From: Alteromonas sp. 5E99-2
Lineage (GTDB): Bacteria > Pseudomonadota > Gammaproteobacteria > Enterobacterales > Alteromonadaceae
Assembly (NCBI RefSeq): GCF_017368475.1
Contig: NZ_JAFNJE010000001.1
Coordinates: 1 to 64,000, forward strand
Length of the DNA stretch: 64,000 bases
Direction of reading: 5' to 3'
Shown: in pieces, positions 41,066-51,826 of the stretch
How the letters are laid out: each line of letters starts with the position of its first letter
How positions within the stretch are numbered: the first letter of the stretch is position 1
The notes under the pieces: generated by a model
The model's input: the letters and a program-made list of their open reading frames with translations, nothing else
Database searches by the model: none
Told to the model about the DNA's origin: nothing
Program-made: the position numbers and the translations under genes

Positions 41066-43537
41066 TTAGAACGTTTGCCCGATATTAAATGTAAAGAATC
41101 GCGCGTCATCTCCTGGACGGTCTTTTAATGCAGTAGAGAAACTAAACTGCAGCGGCCCAAAGGCTGATAGCCATTGCACCGAAATTCCTGCTGAAGCACG
41201 ATACAGGGTAAAGTCAGAATAATCTAGTAACTGATCTTCTGAAACATTCGTTAATTGAGAAATTTCGGCAAAATCAAATTCTGTATCCCATACGTTTCCT
41301 ACATCAAGGAATACACTGGTGCGAACCGTGTTATCGAGTTCAGCTGACACAAATGGCGTGGGTACGATTAATTCAACGCCACCTACGGCAATTGCATTTC
41401 CACCTAAACTACGCTGAGACAATTGAATTGCATCTGTTCCATTAGAACCAGGAATAATTATACCATCAGGCCCAGTTATCGCACCGGATGCAAAACGTTG
41501 TACCCCTCTAGGTCCAACTGTGTTGTTTTCAAAACCACGTAAGGTATCTGTACCACCCGCAGTAAAGTTTTCATTAAACGGTAAGACTTGCTCAATGCCA
41601 TTCTCACTTCCATATCCATTACCGTAACCTAAGCGAAGACGAGCTAAAACGGTCCAACGCTGATTTCTAGTCAATGGGAAATAGAATTTAGAATCCAAAA
41701 CGGCTTTAAAGTAATTAACATCTGAATTTGGTGTGGTAACACTAAAAGAAGCACTTTGAGATGAGCCCGCAGTAGGGAATACACCTCTGTTTAACGTTAC
41801 CCGAGACCATGCAACCGTTGCCAAGAAGCTATCATAATTAATTGCCGCATCTGGGTCGTCTTCATCAACAAATTGTTCAAAGAAACGGTCTGTTTGAATA
41901 AATTGAGTTCGGTTTCTTAGTTCAGTCGCAGCATAAGATAAACCAAAGCTAATTCGATTGAACTCGTCTATAGGGTAACCAATAGTCGCCCCTGCAGAAA
42001 AACTGGTAGAATCAAATTGAATAACACCGAAGCTACCACCATCAAACTTACTGTAACTAATAGAACCACCTAAACTAATACCGTCGATGGTAAAATAAGG
42101 GTCGGTATAAGACAGCTGAATTGATTGTTGAAACGACACAGTATTAATGTTTAATCCAACACGCTTACCTGTACCAAGGAAGTTATCTTGTTGAATACCT
42201 GCATTTAAACTTAAACCCGTTCTGTCACCAAAACCCACACCCGCATTAAACGAACCCGCCGGTTGCTCTGTAACATTAAAATTCACATCAACTTGGTCTT
42301 CTTTGCCAGGGATCCTCACCGTATCAAATTCAACGTTTTCCATGTAGGTCAAACGAGAAAGCTGGTTTTTAGAAGACTCTAAAGAATTATTCGACAACCA
42401 TGCACCTTCAAGTTGAGATACATTTTGACGCAATACTTTATCAGCAGTGACCTTGTTTCCAGAAAAGTTGATACGCCTTACATAAATACGTTTTCCAGGC
42501 TCTACAGACAAGGTTAGCTTAACAGTTTTATCTTCATCGTTAATTTCAGGAATGGTTGTTACCGTAGGGTAAGCGTAACCAAAACGCCCCAAGTATCGGC
42601 TGATAAAATCTTCTGTATAAGTCACTTCAGCCTGATTATAAAGCTCGCCTTTAGTTAGAGGTAAAACTCGGCGAATGTAATCTTCATTACCCAGTAAATC
42701 ACCAATAACCTCTACGTCTGAAATAGTATATTGTTCGCCCTCATTTACATTTAGCGCAATGTAAATACCAGTACGCTCTGGGGTAACTGAAACTTGAGTG
42801 GAGTCCAGAGCGAAACGCAAGTAACCGCGATCTAGGTAGTAACTTCGCAGCGTTTCAACGTCACCGTTTAATGTTTGTTGCTGGTAACGCGTTTCACTAA
42901 AGAAGTTCCACCACGGCTTTTTGAATTGCAACTCAAATTGGCTAAGGAGTTCTTCATCAGAAAACTTCTCGTTACCAACAATATTAATTTGATCAATTTT
43001 AGCCGCATCACCTTCTTCAAAAAGAAGTTTAAGGTCAACCCTATTTCGAGGTAGTGGCGTTACTATTGCAGTAACATTAGCATTGTATTTACCAATACTG
43101 TAGAAAAAGTCTTTAAGGCCGTTTTCAATTGACGTCAGAACGGTTTTATCAAGAGGCTCGCCTATTTTGATGTTGTTACCATCTAGACTTTCTTGAAGCT
43201 GTTCGTCCTCGATATCATCATTGTCCTCAAACACAATGTTGCTGATAGTAGGACGCTCTTGAACTCGAATAATCAAGGTGTTTCCATCTCGCACTACTTG
43301 GATGTTTTCAAAGTGCGTGGAAGAGTATAAAGAACGAATTAATTGTGTGGTTCTAAAAGCATTTAACTCGTCGCCAACTTGTACAGGGATAAACGTGAGT
43401 GCAGCACCTAAGGCAACCCGTTGCAAACCTTCAACGCGGATGTCTTCAACTTTAAAATCGTATGGGTTATCGCTAGATTGTGCAAAGACGTTCGTTGAAA
43501 GCAAAAGTCCGATTGCTGCTGTTAATTTTAACTTCAT
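41066..43537 (-). CDS. bamA: Outer membrane protein assembly factor BamA
   Basis: Omp85 barrel that inserts outer-membrane proteins. A signal peptide ends at NVFA, five POTRA domains cover about 25-425 (first KVEDIRVEGLQRVALGAAL), and a 16-stranded barrel ends in phenylalanine (FNIGQTF). The conserved lid-loop VRGF-type motif reads LRGFENNTVGPRG. Length 823 against 810 in E. coli. Partners BamD and Skp are encoded in the window. Confidence 0.97.
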   Translation of the reverse strand: MKLKLTAAIGLLLSTNVFAQSSDNPYDFKVEDIRVEGLQRVALGAALTFIPVQVGDELNAFRTTQLIRSLYSSTHFENIQVVRDGNTLIIRVQERPTISNIVFEDNDDIEDEQLQESLDGNNIKIGEPLDKTVLTSIENGLKDFFYSIGKYNANVTAIVTPLPRNRVDLKLLFEEGDAAKIDQINIVGNEKFSDEELLSQFELQFKKPWWNFFSETRYQQQTLNGDVETLRSYYLDRGYLRFALDSTQVSVTPERTGIYIALNVNEGEQYTISDVEVIGDLLGNEDYIRRVLPLTKGELYNQAEVTYTEDFISRYLGRFGYAYPTVTTIPEINDEDKTVKLTLSVEPGKRIYVRRINFSGNKVTADKVLRQNVSQLEGAWLSNNSLESSKNQLSRLTYMENVEFDTVRIPGKEDQVDVNFNVTEQPAGSFNAGVGFGDRTGLSLNAGIQQDNFLGTGKRVGLNINTVSFQQSIQLSYTDPYFTIDGISLGGSISYSKFDGGSFGVIQFDSTSFSAGATIGYPIDEFNRISFGLSYAATELRNRTQFIQTDRFFEQFVDEDDPDAAINYDSFLATVAWSRVTLNRGVFPTAGSSQSASFSVTTPNSDVNYFKAVLDSKFYFPLTRNQRWTVLARLRLGYGNGYGSENGIEQVLPFNENFTAGGTDTLRGFENNTVGPRGVQRFASGAITGPDGIIIPGSNGTDAIQLSQRSLGGNAIAVGGVELIVPTPFVSAELDNTVRTSVFLDVGNVWDTEFDFAEISQLTNVSEDQLLDYSDFTLYRASAGISVQWLSAFGPLQFSFSTALKDRPGDDARFFTFNIGQTF

Positions 43538-43594
43538 TTATTTTTTTTCTTCCTGGACGCGTTTGCTATAAGCGCGAGTTTCATTTTGCCTATG

Positions 43595-44932
43595 TTACGA
43601 CAACCTTGCTATATCGTTGAATATGGCGATGCCCATCATAGTAAATAAGATGACTGCACCTATACGAAAGCCTATTTCTTGAACTTCATCAGACACAGGC
43701 CTGCCTCTTAACCACTCAACAATAAAATACATCAAATGCCCCCCATCTAACATGGGTAAAGGCAACAAATTAACAATTCCCAAATTGACACTAATTAATG
43801 CCATAAACCCGAGAAAATACACTAAACCAAAATCAGCGCTCGTTCCTGCCCCTTGAGCAATGGAAATTGGGCCACTTAAGTTTTTAACCGATACATCGCC
43901 AAAAATAACCTTGCCAATCATATCCAGGCTAAAGGTCATTAAGCGCCACGTTTTCAAAACCGCGGCACCCGCTGAATCAAATATGCCATAGCGGTCAATG
44001 AACAACATATCTTCAGGCCAAGGATCTGTTTTAGGTCCAACGCCTAAATAACCTCGAGCACCCGACGACGTTTCTACACTGTCTAACGTCACGGAAAGTG
44101 TATTTAACTCTCCTTCTCGTTGTAATAACACAGCAATAGTTTCGCCCGGCTTAGTTGATAGCGCTGTAACCCAATCTTGCCAGATCGCTATCTTATCATT
44201 ATTTAGCGCAATTAAAACGTCACCTTGTAGGATACCTGCTTTTGCCGCTGGACTATCAGGTGCTACTTGTGCAATTTCAGTATACGCTTTAGGGCTAAAA
44301 GGCACTATGCCTAAGCTTCTCAAAGAAGAGTCTTTTTCTGGGTCAAAGTTCCAATTTTGTAGATTTAATTGATACTTTTTCCTTGTCGTTTCAACGAAAA
44401 GACGGTCATCGCCAATAGACGCGACCAACTCCAAATTAGCACTGTTCCAATCTTTAATACTGTGATTATTAATTGCAATAATTTCTTCGTTAGGCTGTAA
44501 CTCAGCTTGAGCGGCTATAGAATCGGGTAAAATATTACCAATAACCGGTTTGACGCTTTGCACACCAATTAAAAACATAAAGTAAAGAACGAAAATGGCG
44601 AAAATAAAGTTGATACCAGGGCCGGCCGCAATGATCGCCATGCGTTGATAGACAGACTTGTTATCAAAGGTTTGGTCTAACTGTGAGGAAGGCACATCAT
44701 CAATACGTCCGTCTAGCATTCGCACGTATCCGCCTAGCGGAATAGCCGCAATAACATATTCGGTGCCGCTTTTAGATAGCTTACGCCAAATCGGTTTACC
44801 AAAACCAATAGAAAAGCGCGTGACAAACACACCACACTTACGGGCAACATAGAAATGTCCCCATTCATGCACAGCAACAAGAATGCCCAGCAAGACGATG
44901 AATGACGCTAAGTTCCAAAAAAAATCAAACAC
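43595..44932 (-). CDS. rseP: Sigma-E protease RseP (site-2 protease)
   Basis: Intramembrane zinc metalloprotease that cuts RseA after DegS, releasing sigma-E. The zinc motif HEWGH is in the first transmembrane helix, the third ligand is in NLLPLPMLDGGHL, and two PDZ domains (about 115-300) lie in between. Length 445. The GTG start overlaps the dxr stop by 8 bases. Confidence 0.97.
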   Translation of the reverse strand: MFDFFWNLASFIVLLGILVAVHEWGHFYVARKCGVFVTRFSIGFGKPIWRKLSKSGTEYVIAAIPLGGYVRMLDGRIDDVPSSQLDQTFDNKSVYQRMAIIAAGPGINFIFAIFVLYFMFLIGVQSVKPVIGNILPDSIAAQAELQPNEEIIAINNHSIKDWNSANLELVASIGDDRLFVETTRKKYQLNLQNWNFDPEKDSSLRSLGIVPFSPKAYTEIAQVAPDSPAAKAGILQGDVLIALNNDKIAIWQDWVTALSTKPGETIAVLLQREGELNTLSVTLDSVETSSGARGYLGVGPKTDPWPEDMLFIDRYGIFDSAGAAVLKTWRLMTFSLDMIGKVIFGDVSVKNLSGPISIAQGAGTSADFGLVYFLGFMALISVNLGIVNLLPLPMLDGGHLMYFIVEWLRGRPVSDEVQEIGFRIGAVILFTMMGIAIFNDIARLS

Positions 44933-46127
44933 CTTGTTGTATCTCTTCTACGATTTTCCTAGCAATCATTCTTGCTCCGTTATCTTGTTCTAACACACTT
45001 TCGAGTGAGTAAACCTCTGAGGGTTCAATTCGATGTAAGGTTTCTTTATTAATTTTTTCAATTTCTGTGAACCCTATACGTTTGTTAAGAAACGCTTCAA
45101 CTGCTATTTCATTGGCTGCATTGAGTGCTGTTGTTGCGCTTTGCCCTTCTCTTTCCGCTTCAATAGCTAAATACAAATTAGGGTAACGCGCCTTACAGGG
45201 TTTAGAAAAGGTAAATGCAGAAAGAGACATAAAATCTAACGGTTCAACACCGGCTTGAATTCTTTCTGGAAAGGTTAAACCGTGGGCGATGGGTGTGCGC
45301 ATGTCAGGATTTCCCATCTGAGCTATAACTGATCCGTCAATATAGCGTACCATCGAATGGATAATGCTTTGAGGGTGAAGCACTATTTCAATATCAGCGC
45401 CCTGTACACCAAACAACCGACACGCTTCAATGAATTCTAGGCCTTTATTCATCATAGTTGCAGAATCAACCGAGATTTTTTGTCCCATGGACCAATTCGG
45501 GTGGTCACACGCCTGCTCTACTGAAATTAAACTAAAAGACGTTAAATCACGCTCTCTAAATGGGCCTCCAGAGCCAGTTAGCAAAATACTGCTTATCCCA
45601 GAGTCACTTAAATTTCCGTATTGATAATCGTGAGGTAAGCATTGAAATATTGCGTTATGTTCGCTATCAATAGGTAAAATAGTCGCATTGTTTTGGTTAG
45701 CTATGTCAATTAATAATTGACCAGACATCACCAGCGATTCTTTATTGGCTAAGAGTATTTTTTTACCCGCTTTAGCAGCAGCGAGCGTTGGTTTTAAACC
45801 TGCAGCCCCGACAATAGCAGCCATCACTATGTCCACTTCAGGTGCACTTGAAACACTCTCCAATGCATCTTGGCCGCAGAGTATTTCAGCATCGACGTTT
45901 AAATCTGAAGCAATTGCTTTTGCCTCTGCGTAGTCTTCTTCTTTCGCTAACACTACGTATCGGCTTCCACATGCTTTTGCTTGTTGCATCAGCAGTTTGA
46001 CTTGAGAACATCCAGTAATCGCAAATACTCGAAAACGCTCAGAATGGCGACTAACAACGTCGAGGGTGCTTTTACCAATAGAGCCCGTCGCACCTAATAC
46101 AGTAATCGTTTGAACTAATTGTTCCAA
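44925..46127 (-). CDS. dxr: 1-deoxy-D-xylulose 5-phosphate reductoisomerase
   Basis: Second step of the MEP isoprenoid pathway. The NADPH-binding motif VLGATGSIGKSTLDV opens the protein, and LLANKESLVMSG, PIDSEHNAIFQ and NKGLEFIEA are catalytic-region motifs. No ATG is available: I choose the TTG at 46127, which gives MEQLVQTITVLGATGSIG in register with E. coli; GTG at 46142 and TTG at 46154 are alternatives that would overlap the cdsA stop. Confidence 0.95.
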   Translation of the reverse strand: MEQLVQTITVLGATGSIGKSTLDVVSRHSERFRVFAITGCSQVKLLMQQAKACGSRYVVLAKEEDYAEAKAIASDLNVDAEILCGQDALESVSSAPEVDIVMAAIVGAAGLKPTLAAAKAGKKILLANKESLVMSGQLLIDIANQNNATILPIDSEHNAIFQCLPHDYQYGNLSDSGISSILLTGSGGPFRERDLTSFSLISVEQACDHPNWSMGQKISVDSATMMNKGLEFIEACRLFGVQGADIEIVLHPQSIIHSMVRYIDGSVIAQMGNPDMRTPIAHGLTFPERIQAGVEPLDFMSLSAFTFSKPCKARYPNLYLAIEAEREGQSATTALNAANEIAVEAFLNKRIGFTEIEKINKETLHRIEPSEVYSLESVLEQDNGARMIARKIVEEIQQGV

Positions 46128-46129
46128 GT

Positions 46130-46999
46130 TTACGCCATCCACATTACGTAGCAAAATGCGAACACAGGAAATGCTGCAGTTAAACTGTCTACTCTATCTA
46201 GCACACCACCATGACCTGGTAGTAACTTTCCACTGTCTTTTATTCCAGCGCAGCGTTTAAACATACTTTCATTCAAATCGCCCAATGCACTGACTGCAAC
46301 AGTAACTGCCCCAATAGTGAGATGCAGCCAAATTCTCGATGGGTCTACTTGGTAATGAAGCGCGGCAAACGCAATAATTGCTGTAGACGCCATAACACCG
46401 CCAGCCAAGCCTTCAATGGTTTTGCCAGGTGATACATTAGGTCTAAGTTTATGTTTGCCAAATTTAACACCGACGAAAAACGCACCGATATCCGCGGCCC
46501 ATACAATTCCCAGCACATAGAAAATCAGTGACGCGCCATAGAAAGGGTCAACAGCATATAGGCTATTTCGCAGTGCAATAACTGCAACCCAAGTAGGAAT
46601 AAGAGTTAACACGCCAAATCCGCCACGAGCGACCCAGCTTTTACACCAAAAACCAATATACTTGGGGTAGGCAATGATCATGCTTAATGAAATACACCAC
46701 CATACACAAGCCAAACCTAAAATAATTGTATAAAGCGAAATGAGCTGACCTTGCTGCCAAATATCATCGATTGGTACTGTGACAATAAGCAAAACACATA
46801 AACTAAATACACCGAGCATATAGCCAATTTTGTGAATGCGATTGCTGATGCCTGAAAGACTCGCCCATTCATAAGCACCAATTGCAACAACGCCGGCTAC
46901 TGCCCATTCAAATGCATATAATGGTAAAAATAGAATAGCGATTAAAACCGACGGCGCAAGAATTAAGGCAGTAATTATCCGCTTTTTCAAACTACTCAT
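46130..46999 (-). CDS. cdsA: Phosphatidate cytidylyltransferase
   Basis: Makes CDP-diacylglycerol, the substrate of PssA encoded at the window start. It is a polytopic membrane protein with about eight helices. The signature near the C-terminus includes FFVGVKFGKHKL, VSPGKTIEGLAGG and GVLDRVDSL. Length 289. It begins 6 bases after uppS. Confidence 0.96.
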   Translation of the reverse strand: MSSLKKRIITALILAPSVLIAILFLPLYAFEWAVAGVVAIGAYEWASLSGISNRIHKIGYMLGVFSLCVLLIVTVPIDDIWQQGQLISLYTIILGLACVWWCISLSMIIAYPKYIGFWCKSWVARGGFGVLTLIPTWVAVIALRNSLYAVDPFYGASLIFYVLGIVWAADIGAFFVGVKFGKHKLRPNVSPGKTIEGLAGGVMASTAIIAFAALHYQVDPSRIWLHLTIGAVTVAVSALGDLNESMFKRCAGIKDSGKLLPGHGGVLDRVDSLTAAFPVFAFCYVMWMA

Positions 47000-47005
47000 A
47001 GCACC

Positions 47006-47776
47006 TTAATCCTGCGACTCATTGGTTACCTGTTCGCCGGTTAAGCCAAACCTGCGTTGGCGACTAGTGAAGCATGCTGTTGCTTTATCAAATTCTGCTT
47101 CGTCAAAGTCTGGCCACAGGGTTTGTGAAAAATATAATTCTGCGTAAGCGCACTGCCATAGTAAAAAGTTACTGATACGATGTTCCCCACCAGTACGAAT
47201 TAACAAGTCTAATTCTGGTAAGCCTTCCGTAGACACATGTTTAGAGAAAAGCTCTTCTGTAATTTCGTGAGGGCTAATGGTTTTATCAGATACGTCTGCA
47301 ACAATAGATTTACAGGCATTCACTATATCCCATCGCCCACCGTAATTAGCTGCTATATTCAGTACCAGATCTGAATTTTCAGCAGTTAATGCTTCTGCCT
47401 TTTCAATTTTAGCAACTAACTTATCATCGAATTTAGAGGTGTCGCCAATCACTTTCAGCCTCACCCCATTTTTTTTCATGCGTTTCACTTCACTGTTCAG
47501 TACAAGGCTAAACAAGTCCATTAACACGCCAACTTCTTCTTCAGGACGATTCCAATTTTCACTGCTAAAAGCAAATAAGGTTAACGATTGTATTCCATTA
47601 GTACGGGCGTAACGCACTGAGGCTCTCACCGCGTCAACACCCGCTTTGTGGCCAAATGTCCGCAACTTACCTTTTTGTTGAGCCCAGCGACCATTTCCAT
47701 CCATAATAATGGCTACGTGCTTAGGCATAACATCATTGTCGCTCACTTCGGGATTGTGCAAATCACTTTTAACCAT
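47006..47776 (-). CDS. uppS: Undecaprenyl diphosphate synthase (UppS)
   Basis: cis-Prenyltransferase that makes the C55 lipid carrier for peptidoglycan and O-antigen. The motif HVAIIMDGNGRWAQQKGK contains the catalytic Asp; TLFAFSSENWNRP and LLIRTGGEHRISNFLLWQ follow. Length 256. It lies 6 bases after frr. Confidence 0.97.
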   Translation of the reverse strand: MVKSDLHNPEVSDNDVMPKHVAIIMDGNGRWAQQKGKLRTFGHKAGVDAVRASVRYARTNGIQSLTLFAFSSENWNRPEEEVGVLMDLFSLVLNSEVKRMKKNGVRLKVIGDTSKFDDKLVAKIEKAEALTAENSDLVLNIAANYGGRWDIVNACKSIVADVSDKTISPHEITEELFSKHVSTEGLPELDLLIRTGGEHRISNFLLWQCAYAELYFSQTLWPDFDEAEFDKATACFTSRQRRFGLTGEQVTNESQD

Positions 47777-47782
47777 AAATGA

Positions 47783-48340
47783 CTAAACTTCCATTAACTC
47801 AGTCTCTTTATCACTTAATGTAGTGTCGACTTTTTTGATAAATCCATTGGTCAGCGTTTGAATATTTTCTTCTGCTGCGCGACTCTCGTCTTCACTTATT
47901 TCTTTTTCTTTAAGCAGTTCTTTGATATCGCTGTTGGCATCGCGACGTATATTGCGAATCGCTACACGGCCTTGTTCAGCTTCATTTCTAACTACTTTAA
48001 TAAGATCTTTTCTACGCTCTTCTGTAAGCGGTGGTAAAGGTATGCGAATAGCAGTGCCTGCGCTCATAGGGTTAAGCCCAAGGTCCGACTGCATAATCGC
48101 TTTTTCTACTGCTGCAGATACGCTCTTATCAAAAACAGTTAATGCCAATGTTCTGCTGTCTTCAGCGATAACATTTGCGACTTGCTTAAGTGGTGTATCT
48201 GAACCGTAATAAGGCACCATAATGCCGTCAAGTAAACTAGGGTGTGCACGCCCGGTGCGAATTTTACTCAATTGGCTTTTAAGGGCACTAATGCTTTTTT
48301 CCATGCGCTCTTGCGCATCTTTTTCTATTTCGTCAATCAC
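47783..48340 (-). CDS. frr: Ribosome recycling factor
   Basis: Splits post-termination ribosomes with EF-G. The three-helix-bundle protein has [31 protein letters not shown] and [11 protein letters not shown]. Length 185. The start is GTG, 16 bases after pyrH. Confidence 0.98.
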   Translation of the reverse strand: MIDEIEKDAQERMEKSISALKSQLSKIRTGRAHPSLLDGIMVPYYGSDTPLKQVANVIAEDSRTLALTVFDKSVSAAVEKAIMQSDLGLNPMSAGTAIRIPLPPLTEERRKDLIKVVRNEAEQGRVAIRNIRRDANSDIKELLKEKEISEDESRAAEENIQTLTNGFIKKVDTTLSDKETELMEV

Positions 48341-48355
48341 AGTTAATATCCTGTT

Positions 48356-49093
48356 TTAATTGGTAAAGTTCTCAGCGTGATCAATAAGGGTGCCTTCATC
48401 TTCGCCTAAAATAACACGTTTCAAGCACCCTGGCTTATTCATGTTAAACACGCGAATAGGCAAACTATGATCTCTCGCTAAAGTGAAGGCTGATAAATCC
48501 ATCACTTTCAATTCTTTTTCTAATACTTCTTGGTAGGACAACTCGCTATACAGTGTGGCTTCAGGGTTTTTGACTGGGTCATCACTGTACACACCGTCTA
48601 CCTTAGTCGCTTTAAGTACTGCATCGGCTTCAATTTCTACGCCTCGTAAACACGCTGCTGAGTCTGTGGTGAAAAACGGATTCCCAGTACCCGCAGAGAA
48701 AATAACAACTCGGCCTGATTTTAACAAACTAATTGCTTCGGCCCAATTGTATGCATCGCACACACCATTTAGAGGAATGGCAGACATAAGCCGAGCATTC
48801 ACAAAAGCTCGGTGTAGCGCATCACGCATGGCCAAACCATTCATAACAGTTGCAAGCATTCCCATGTGGTCGCCTACAACGCGATTCATGCCTGCTTTTG
48901 CAAGACCTTCTCCACGAAACAAGTTACCGCCACCGATAACTAAGCCCACTTGAACGCCCATTTCAATAATATCTTTGATTTCTTGCGCCATGCGGTCGAG
49001 TACTTTGGGATCGATACCGAACCCTTCGTCTCCCATTAGAGCTTCACCACTCAGTTTGAGAAGAATACGGCGGTAGGCTGATTTGGGTGTCAT
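48356..49093 (-). CDS. pyrH: UMP kinase
   Basis: Phosphorylates UMP to UDP. Amino-acid-kinase fold: [29 protein letters not shown] and [19 protein letters not shown] are diagnostic. Length 245. A terminator sits between tsf and pyrH, so pyrH and the genes below probably also have their own promoter. Confidence 0.98.
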   Translation of the reverse strand: MTPKSAYRRILLKLSGEALMGDEGFGIDPKVLDRMAQEIKDIIEMGVQVGLVIGGGNLFRGEGLAKAGMNRVVGDHMGMLATVMNGLAMRDALHRAFVNARLMSAIPLNGVCDAYNWAEAISLLKSGRVVIFSAGTGNPFFTTDSAACLRGVEIEADAVLKATKVDGVYSDDPVKNPEATLYSELSYQEVLEKELKVMDLSAFTLARDHSLPIRVFNMNKPGCLKRVILGEDEGTLIDHAENFTN

Positions 49094-49138
49094 ATGTACT
49101 TTCCTTTATTATCGTTAAGGTGTTGGACGTTTAGCTAT

Positions 49139-49165
49139 AAAAAAGCACCTTCGAAGAGGTGCTTT
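49139..49165 (-). terminator. Intrinsic terminator/attenuator after tsf
   Basis: On the minus strand AAAGCACCT and AGGTGCTTT form a 9-bp stem with a 6-base loop, followed by a T run (49143-49139). It lies between tsf and pyrH, as in E. coli. Confidence 0.8.
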
Positions 49166-49208
49166 AGTGTAACGAACTATTGACTATCACAAAAGGATAT
49201 CGCGAGAT

Positions 49209-50081
49209 TTATTTCTTCGCAGCTTCCATTTGCGCAGCAACTTCTGCTGCAAAATCTTCAGATTTCTTCTCGATGCCTTCGCCAACTTCAAAACGTACGA
49301 AGTTAACTACATCAGCGCCTTTACTTTTCAGTAAGTCACCAACAGATGTTGAAGGATCTTTAACAAAAGGCTGTCCAGTTAGGCTGATTTCGCCAGTGAA
49401 TTTCTTCATGCGGCCAACAACCATTTTCTCTGCAATTTCAGCTGGCTTACCAGACTGGATTGCAATTTCTACTTGGATAGCTTTTTCTTTTTCAACAACT
49501 TCAGCTGGAACTTCTTCAGGCTTAACGAATTGTGGGCTAGCAGCAGCAACATGCATTGCAACGTCTTTTGCTAACTCTTCGTCACCGCCATTTAGAATAG
49601 CGATTACACCAATACGTCCACCGTGTACATAAGCACCAAGATTGTCACCGTCAACAGTAAGTACGCGACGAGGTGAAATGTTTTCACCAATTTTAGCAAC
49701 TAAGGTATCACGAGCTTCAGCAACGGTAGCACCGTTTAAATCAGCAGCATTAAGTGCATCAATATCGTTTAGATTATTCGCAGCGGCAACGTCTAATAAT
49801 TGGTTACCAAAGCTTAAAAAACCTTCATCACGTGCAACGAAATCAGTTTCACAGTTAAGCTCAAGCATTGTCGCTTTGTTGCCACTAACTTTCGTCAAGA
49901 TAACACCTTCAGCGGCAATACGGCCCGCTTTTTTGGCTGCTTTAGCTTGACCTGATTTGCGCATATTCTCAATTGCTAACTCGATGTCACCATCAGTTTC
50001 AACTAAGGCTTTTTTACAATCTAACATTCCAGCGCCAGTGCGCTCACGTAACTCTTTTACGAGTGCAGCAGTTACTGCCAT
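49209..50081 (-). CDS. tsf: Translation elongation factor Ts
   Basis: Nucleotide exchange factor of EF-Tu. It begins [20 protein letters not shown] and contains the [10 protein letters not shown] motif. The ATG at 50081 has GAGGAAG upstream; the frame continues 5 codons further but that is leader sequence. Length 290. Co-transcribed with rpsB, 28 bases downstream. Confidence 0.98.
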   Translation of the reverse strand: MAVTAALVKELRERTGAGMLDCKKALVETDGDIELAIENMRKSGQAKAAKKAGRIAAEGVILTKVSGNKATMLELNCETDFVARDEGFLSFGNQLLDVAAANNLNDIDALNAADLNGATVAEARDTLVAKIGENISPRRVLTVDGDNLGAYVHGGRIGVIAILNGGDEELAKDVAMHVAAASPQFVKPEEVPAEVVEKEKAIQVEIAIQSGKPAEIAEKMVVGRMKKFTGEISLTGQPFVKDPSTSVGDLLKSKGADVVNFVRFEVGEGIEKKSEDFAAEVAAQMEAAKK

Positions 50082-50109
50082 TTTAAACTTCCTCAATCAA
50101 ATAATTAGA

Positions 50110-50841
50110 TTATTCAGCAGCTTCAACGAAATCGTCTTGCTCTGCTTGTACTTCAATGTTGTTGTTACGACCTTCGTTTACTGCATTAGCAGCTGCATCT
50201 AAATACAACTGAACAGCACGGATCGCATCATCATTACCAGGAATGATGAAATCAACACCATCTGGGTTAGAGTTAGTATCAACAACACCAACTACAGGAA
50301 TACCTAAGTTACGCGCTTCAGTTACAGCGATGTGTTCGTGATCTGCATCAACAACAAAAATACAGTCAGGTAATCCGCCCATATCTTTGATACCGCCTAA
50401 GCTGCTTTCAAGCTTAGTCATTTCACGTTGAAGCATAAGCGCTTCTTTCTTAGTAAGCTTTTCAAACGTACCGTCTTGGCTTTGTTGCTCAAGCTCTTTT
50501 AAACGTTTGATTGATTGACGTACTGTTTTCCAGTTAGTCAACATTCCGCCTAACCAGCGCTTGTTAACATAAAACTGGTCACACTTCTGTGCTGCATCTT
50601 TTACTGCATCACTTGCAGCACGCTTAGTTCCAACAAATAAGATTTTGCCTTTTTTAGACGCAACACCTGAAATGTAGTTAAGCGCACCGTTGAAAAGGGG
50701 TACGGTTTTTTCTAGGTTGATGATATGAACCTTGTTACGAGCACCAAAAATGTAAGGTTTCATTTTTGGGTTCCAGTAACGAGTTTGGTGACCAAAATGT
50801 ACACCAGCTTTAAGCATGTCACGCATTGACACGTTCGCCAT
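50110..50841 (-). CDS. rpsB: 30S ribosomal protein S2
   Basis: Universal small-subunit protein. [33 protein letters not shown] and the C-terminal [17 protein letters not shown] are standard. Length 243. AGAGGAAAT is the ribosome site. The upstream leader carries a hairpin that could serve S2 autoregulation. Confidence 0.98.
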   Translation of the reverse strand: MANVSMRDMLKAGVHFGHQTRYWNPKMKPYIFGARNKVHIINLEKTVPLFNGALNYISGVASKKGKILFVGTKRAASDAVKDAAQKCDQFYVNKRWLGGMLTNWKTVRQSIKRLKELEQQSQDGTFEKLTKKEALMLQREMTKLESSLGGIKDMGGLPDCIFVVDADHEHIAVTEARNLGIPVVGVVDTNSNPDGVDFIIPGNDDAIRAVQLYLDAAANAVNEGRNNNIEVQAEQDDFVEAAE

Positions 50842-50853
50842 AATAATTTCCTC

Positions 50854-50880
50854 TTGGGGTTAGGCCTCCATATACCCCAA
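50854..50880 (-). promoter_or_regulatory. rpsB leader hairpin (candidate S2 autoregulatory element)
   Basis: TTGGGGT and ACCCCAA (50880-50874 and 50860-50854 on the minus strand) form a perfect 7-bp stem whose 3' arm ends beside the rpsB ribosome site. Autogenous repression of rpsB-tsf by S2 through the 5' leader is established in E. coli; whether this hairpin is the same element is inference. Confidence 0.5.
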
Positions 50881-51106
50881 ATATCGATTTCCCAGTGCAA
50901 ATTCGTTGCAGCGGAAACACCCCGACATTCAGTTGTAGTATATGTGTGATTTAAATTAATTTACTCAAAAGAACACAATGTTCGATTTGAGCGCGCGCTT
51001 TATACCATGACTAGCGCACGCTTACAATGAAAAATAGAAAATAGAAGTGAGAAGTGTCTGAAATGGACTACCTATTTTTATAACGTTATTTAACATATAG
51101 GTTCGC

Positions 51107-51358
51107 TTAGTCAGACTCTTTCGGAATAAATGAAAGCAAAATAATGGCAAAGGTTACCAAAAAAGTAACCAAACTATTCACTCCACCAAATAACAATGTA
51201 GCAAAGACAACTGACACAACAGAGGGTAACGCCAAGAACACTATTCTTTTAAAACTAATGGCTAACCGGTACCTCTCTCCACAGGATTTGCACGACAATT
51301 TTTTTGAAAACATCGATTTAAAATAAGGTAATTTATGGTTACAACTAGGGCACTTCAT
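51107..51358 (-). CDS. Zinc-ribbon membrane protein, hypothetical
   Basis: An 83-residue protein with an N-terminal zinc ribbon (C3-x2-C6, then C23-x2-C26 in CKSCGERY) followed by two hydrophobic helices (about 35-53 and 58-77). The ribbon would face the cytoplasm. It starts 3 bases after the 180-codon membrane gene, so the two form an operon. No function can be assigned. Confidence 0.68.
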   Translation of the reverse strand: MKCPSCNHKLPYFKSMFSKKLSCKSCGERYRLAISFKRIVFLALPSVVSVVFATLLFGGVNSLVTFLVTFAIILLSFIPKESD

Positions 51359-51361
51359 GTT

Positions 51362-51826
51362 TCATTCCATTTCAAAATCAAAAGAATGTGCCGAAGAGTA
51401 CTGTTCAAGCAACTCAATTGTCTGTGTTTTACTAATATCATACTCTCGAATATTGAGCTCGGGAAACATAGCTACACCTGTTTTACCCTTTTTAAATTGA
51501 AAATGTAGCTTTTGTAATCTTAAATCAAAAAATATACTGTCTAAATCGCACCAAGATGCAGTATGCGAAATATCTGGAGAGCCAAAAGAGATTGATGTAT
51601 CAGACACAAACAATGTATGGTCTTCTGTTTGCTTTGCCTTCAATAGCCGTGTTGCTATCATTATAGGAACTAAAAATACTAATACAAAACTAAGAACTGC
51701 TTTTGATTTATATGTACCTATGCCATTCACTATAATGTCAACCACTACATAAGCTGACATTATAAAAATAATGCCCAAAACCACCATTTCCCATACCAAT
51801 TGTTTATAAGATCTTTCAAATTTCAT
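51362..51826 (-). CDS. Two-helix membrane protein with possible PH-like domain, hypothetical
   Basis: With the ATG at 51826 the product has 154 residues: two transmembrane helices (about 13-34 and 41-63) and a C-terminal soluble domain of alternating strands (HTLFVSDTSISFGSP, LQKLHFQFKKG). That arrangement resembles bacterial PH-like membrane proteins, but this is a shape argument. The frame extends to a TTG at 51904 that would add a poor N-terminus. Operon partner of the zinc-ribbon gene. Confidence 0.6.
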   Translation of the reverse strand: MKFERSYKQLVWEMVVLGIIFIMSAYVVVDIIVNGIGTYKSKAVLSFVLVFLVPIMIATRLLKAKQTEDHTLFVSDTSISFGSPDISHTASWCDLDSIFFDLRLQKLHFQFKKGKTGVAMFPELNIREYDISKTQTIELLEQYSSAHSFDFEME

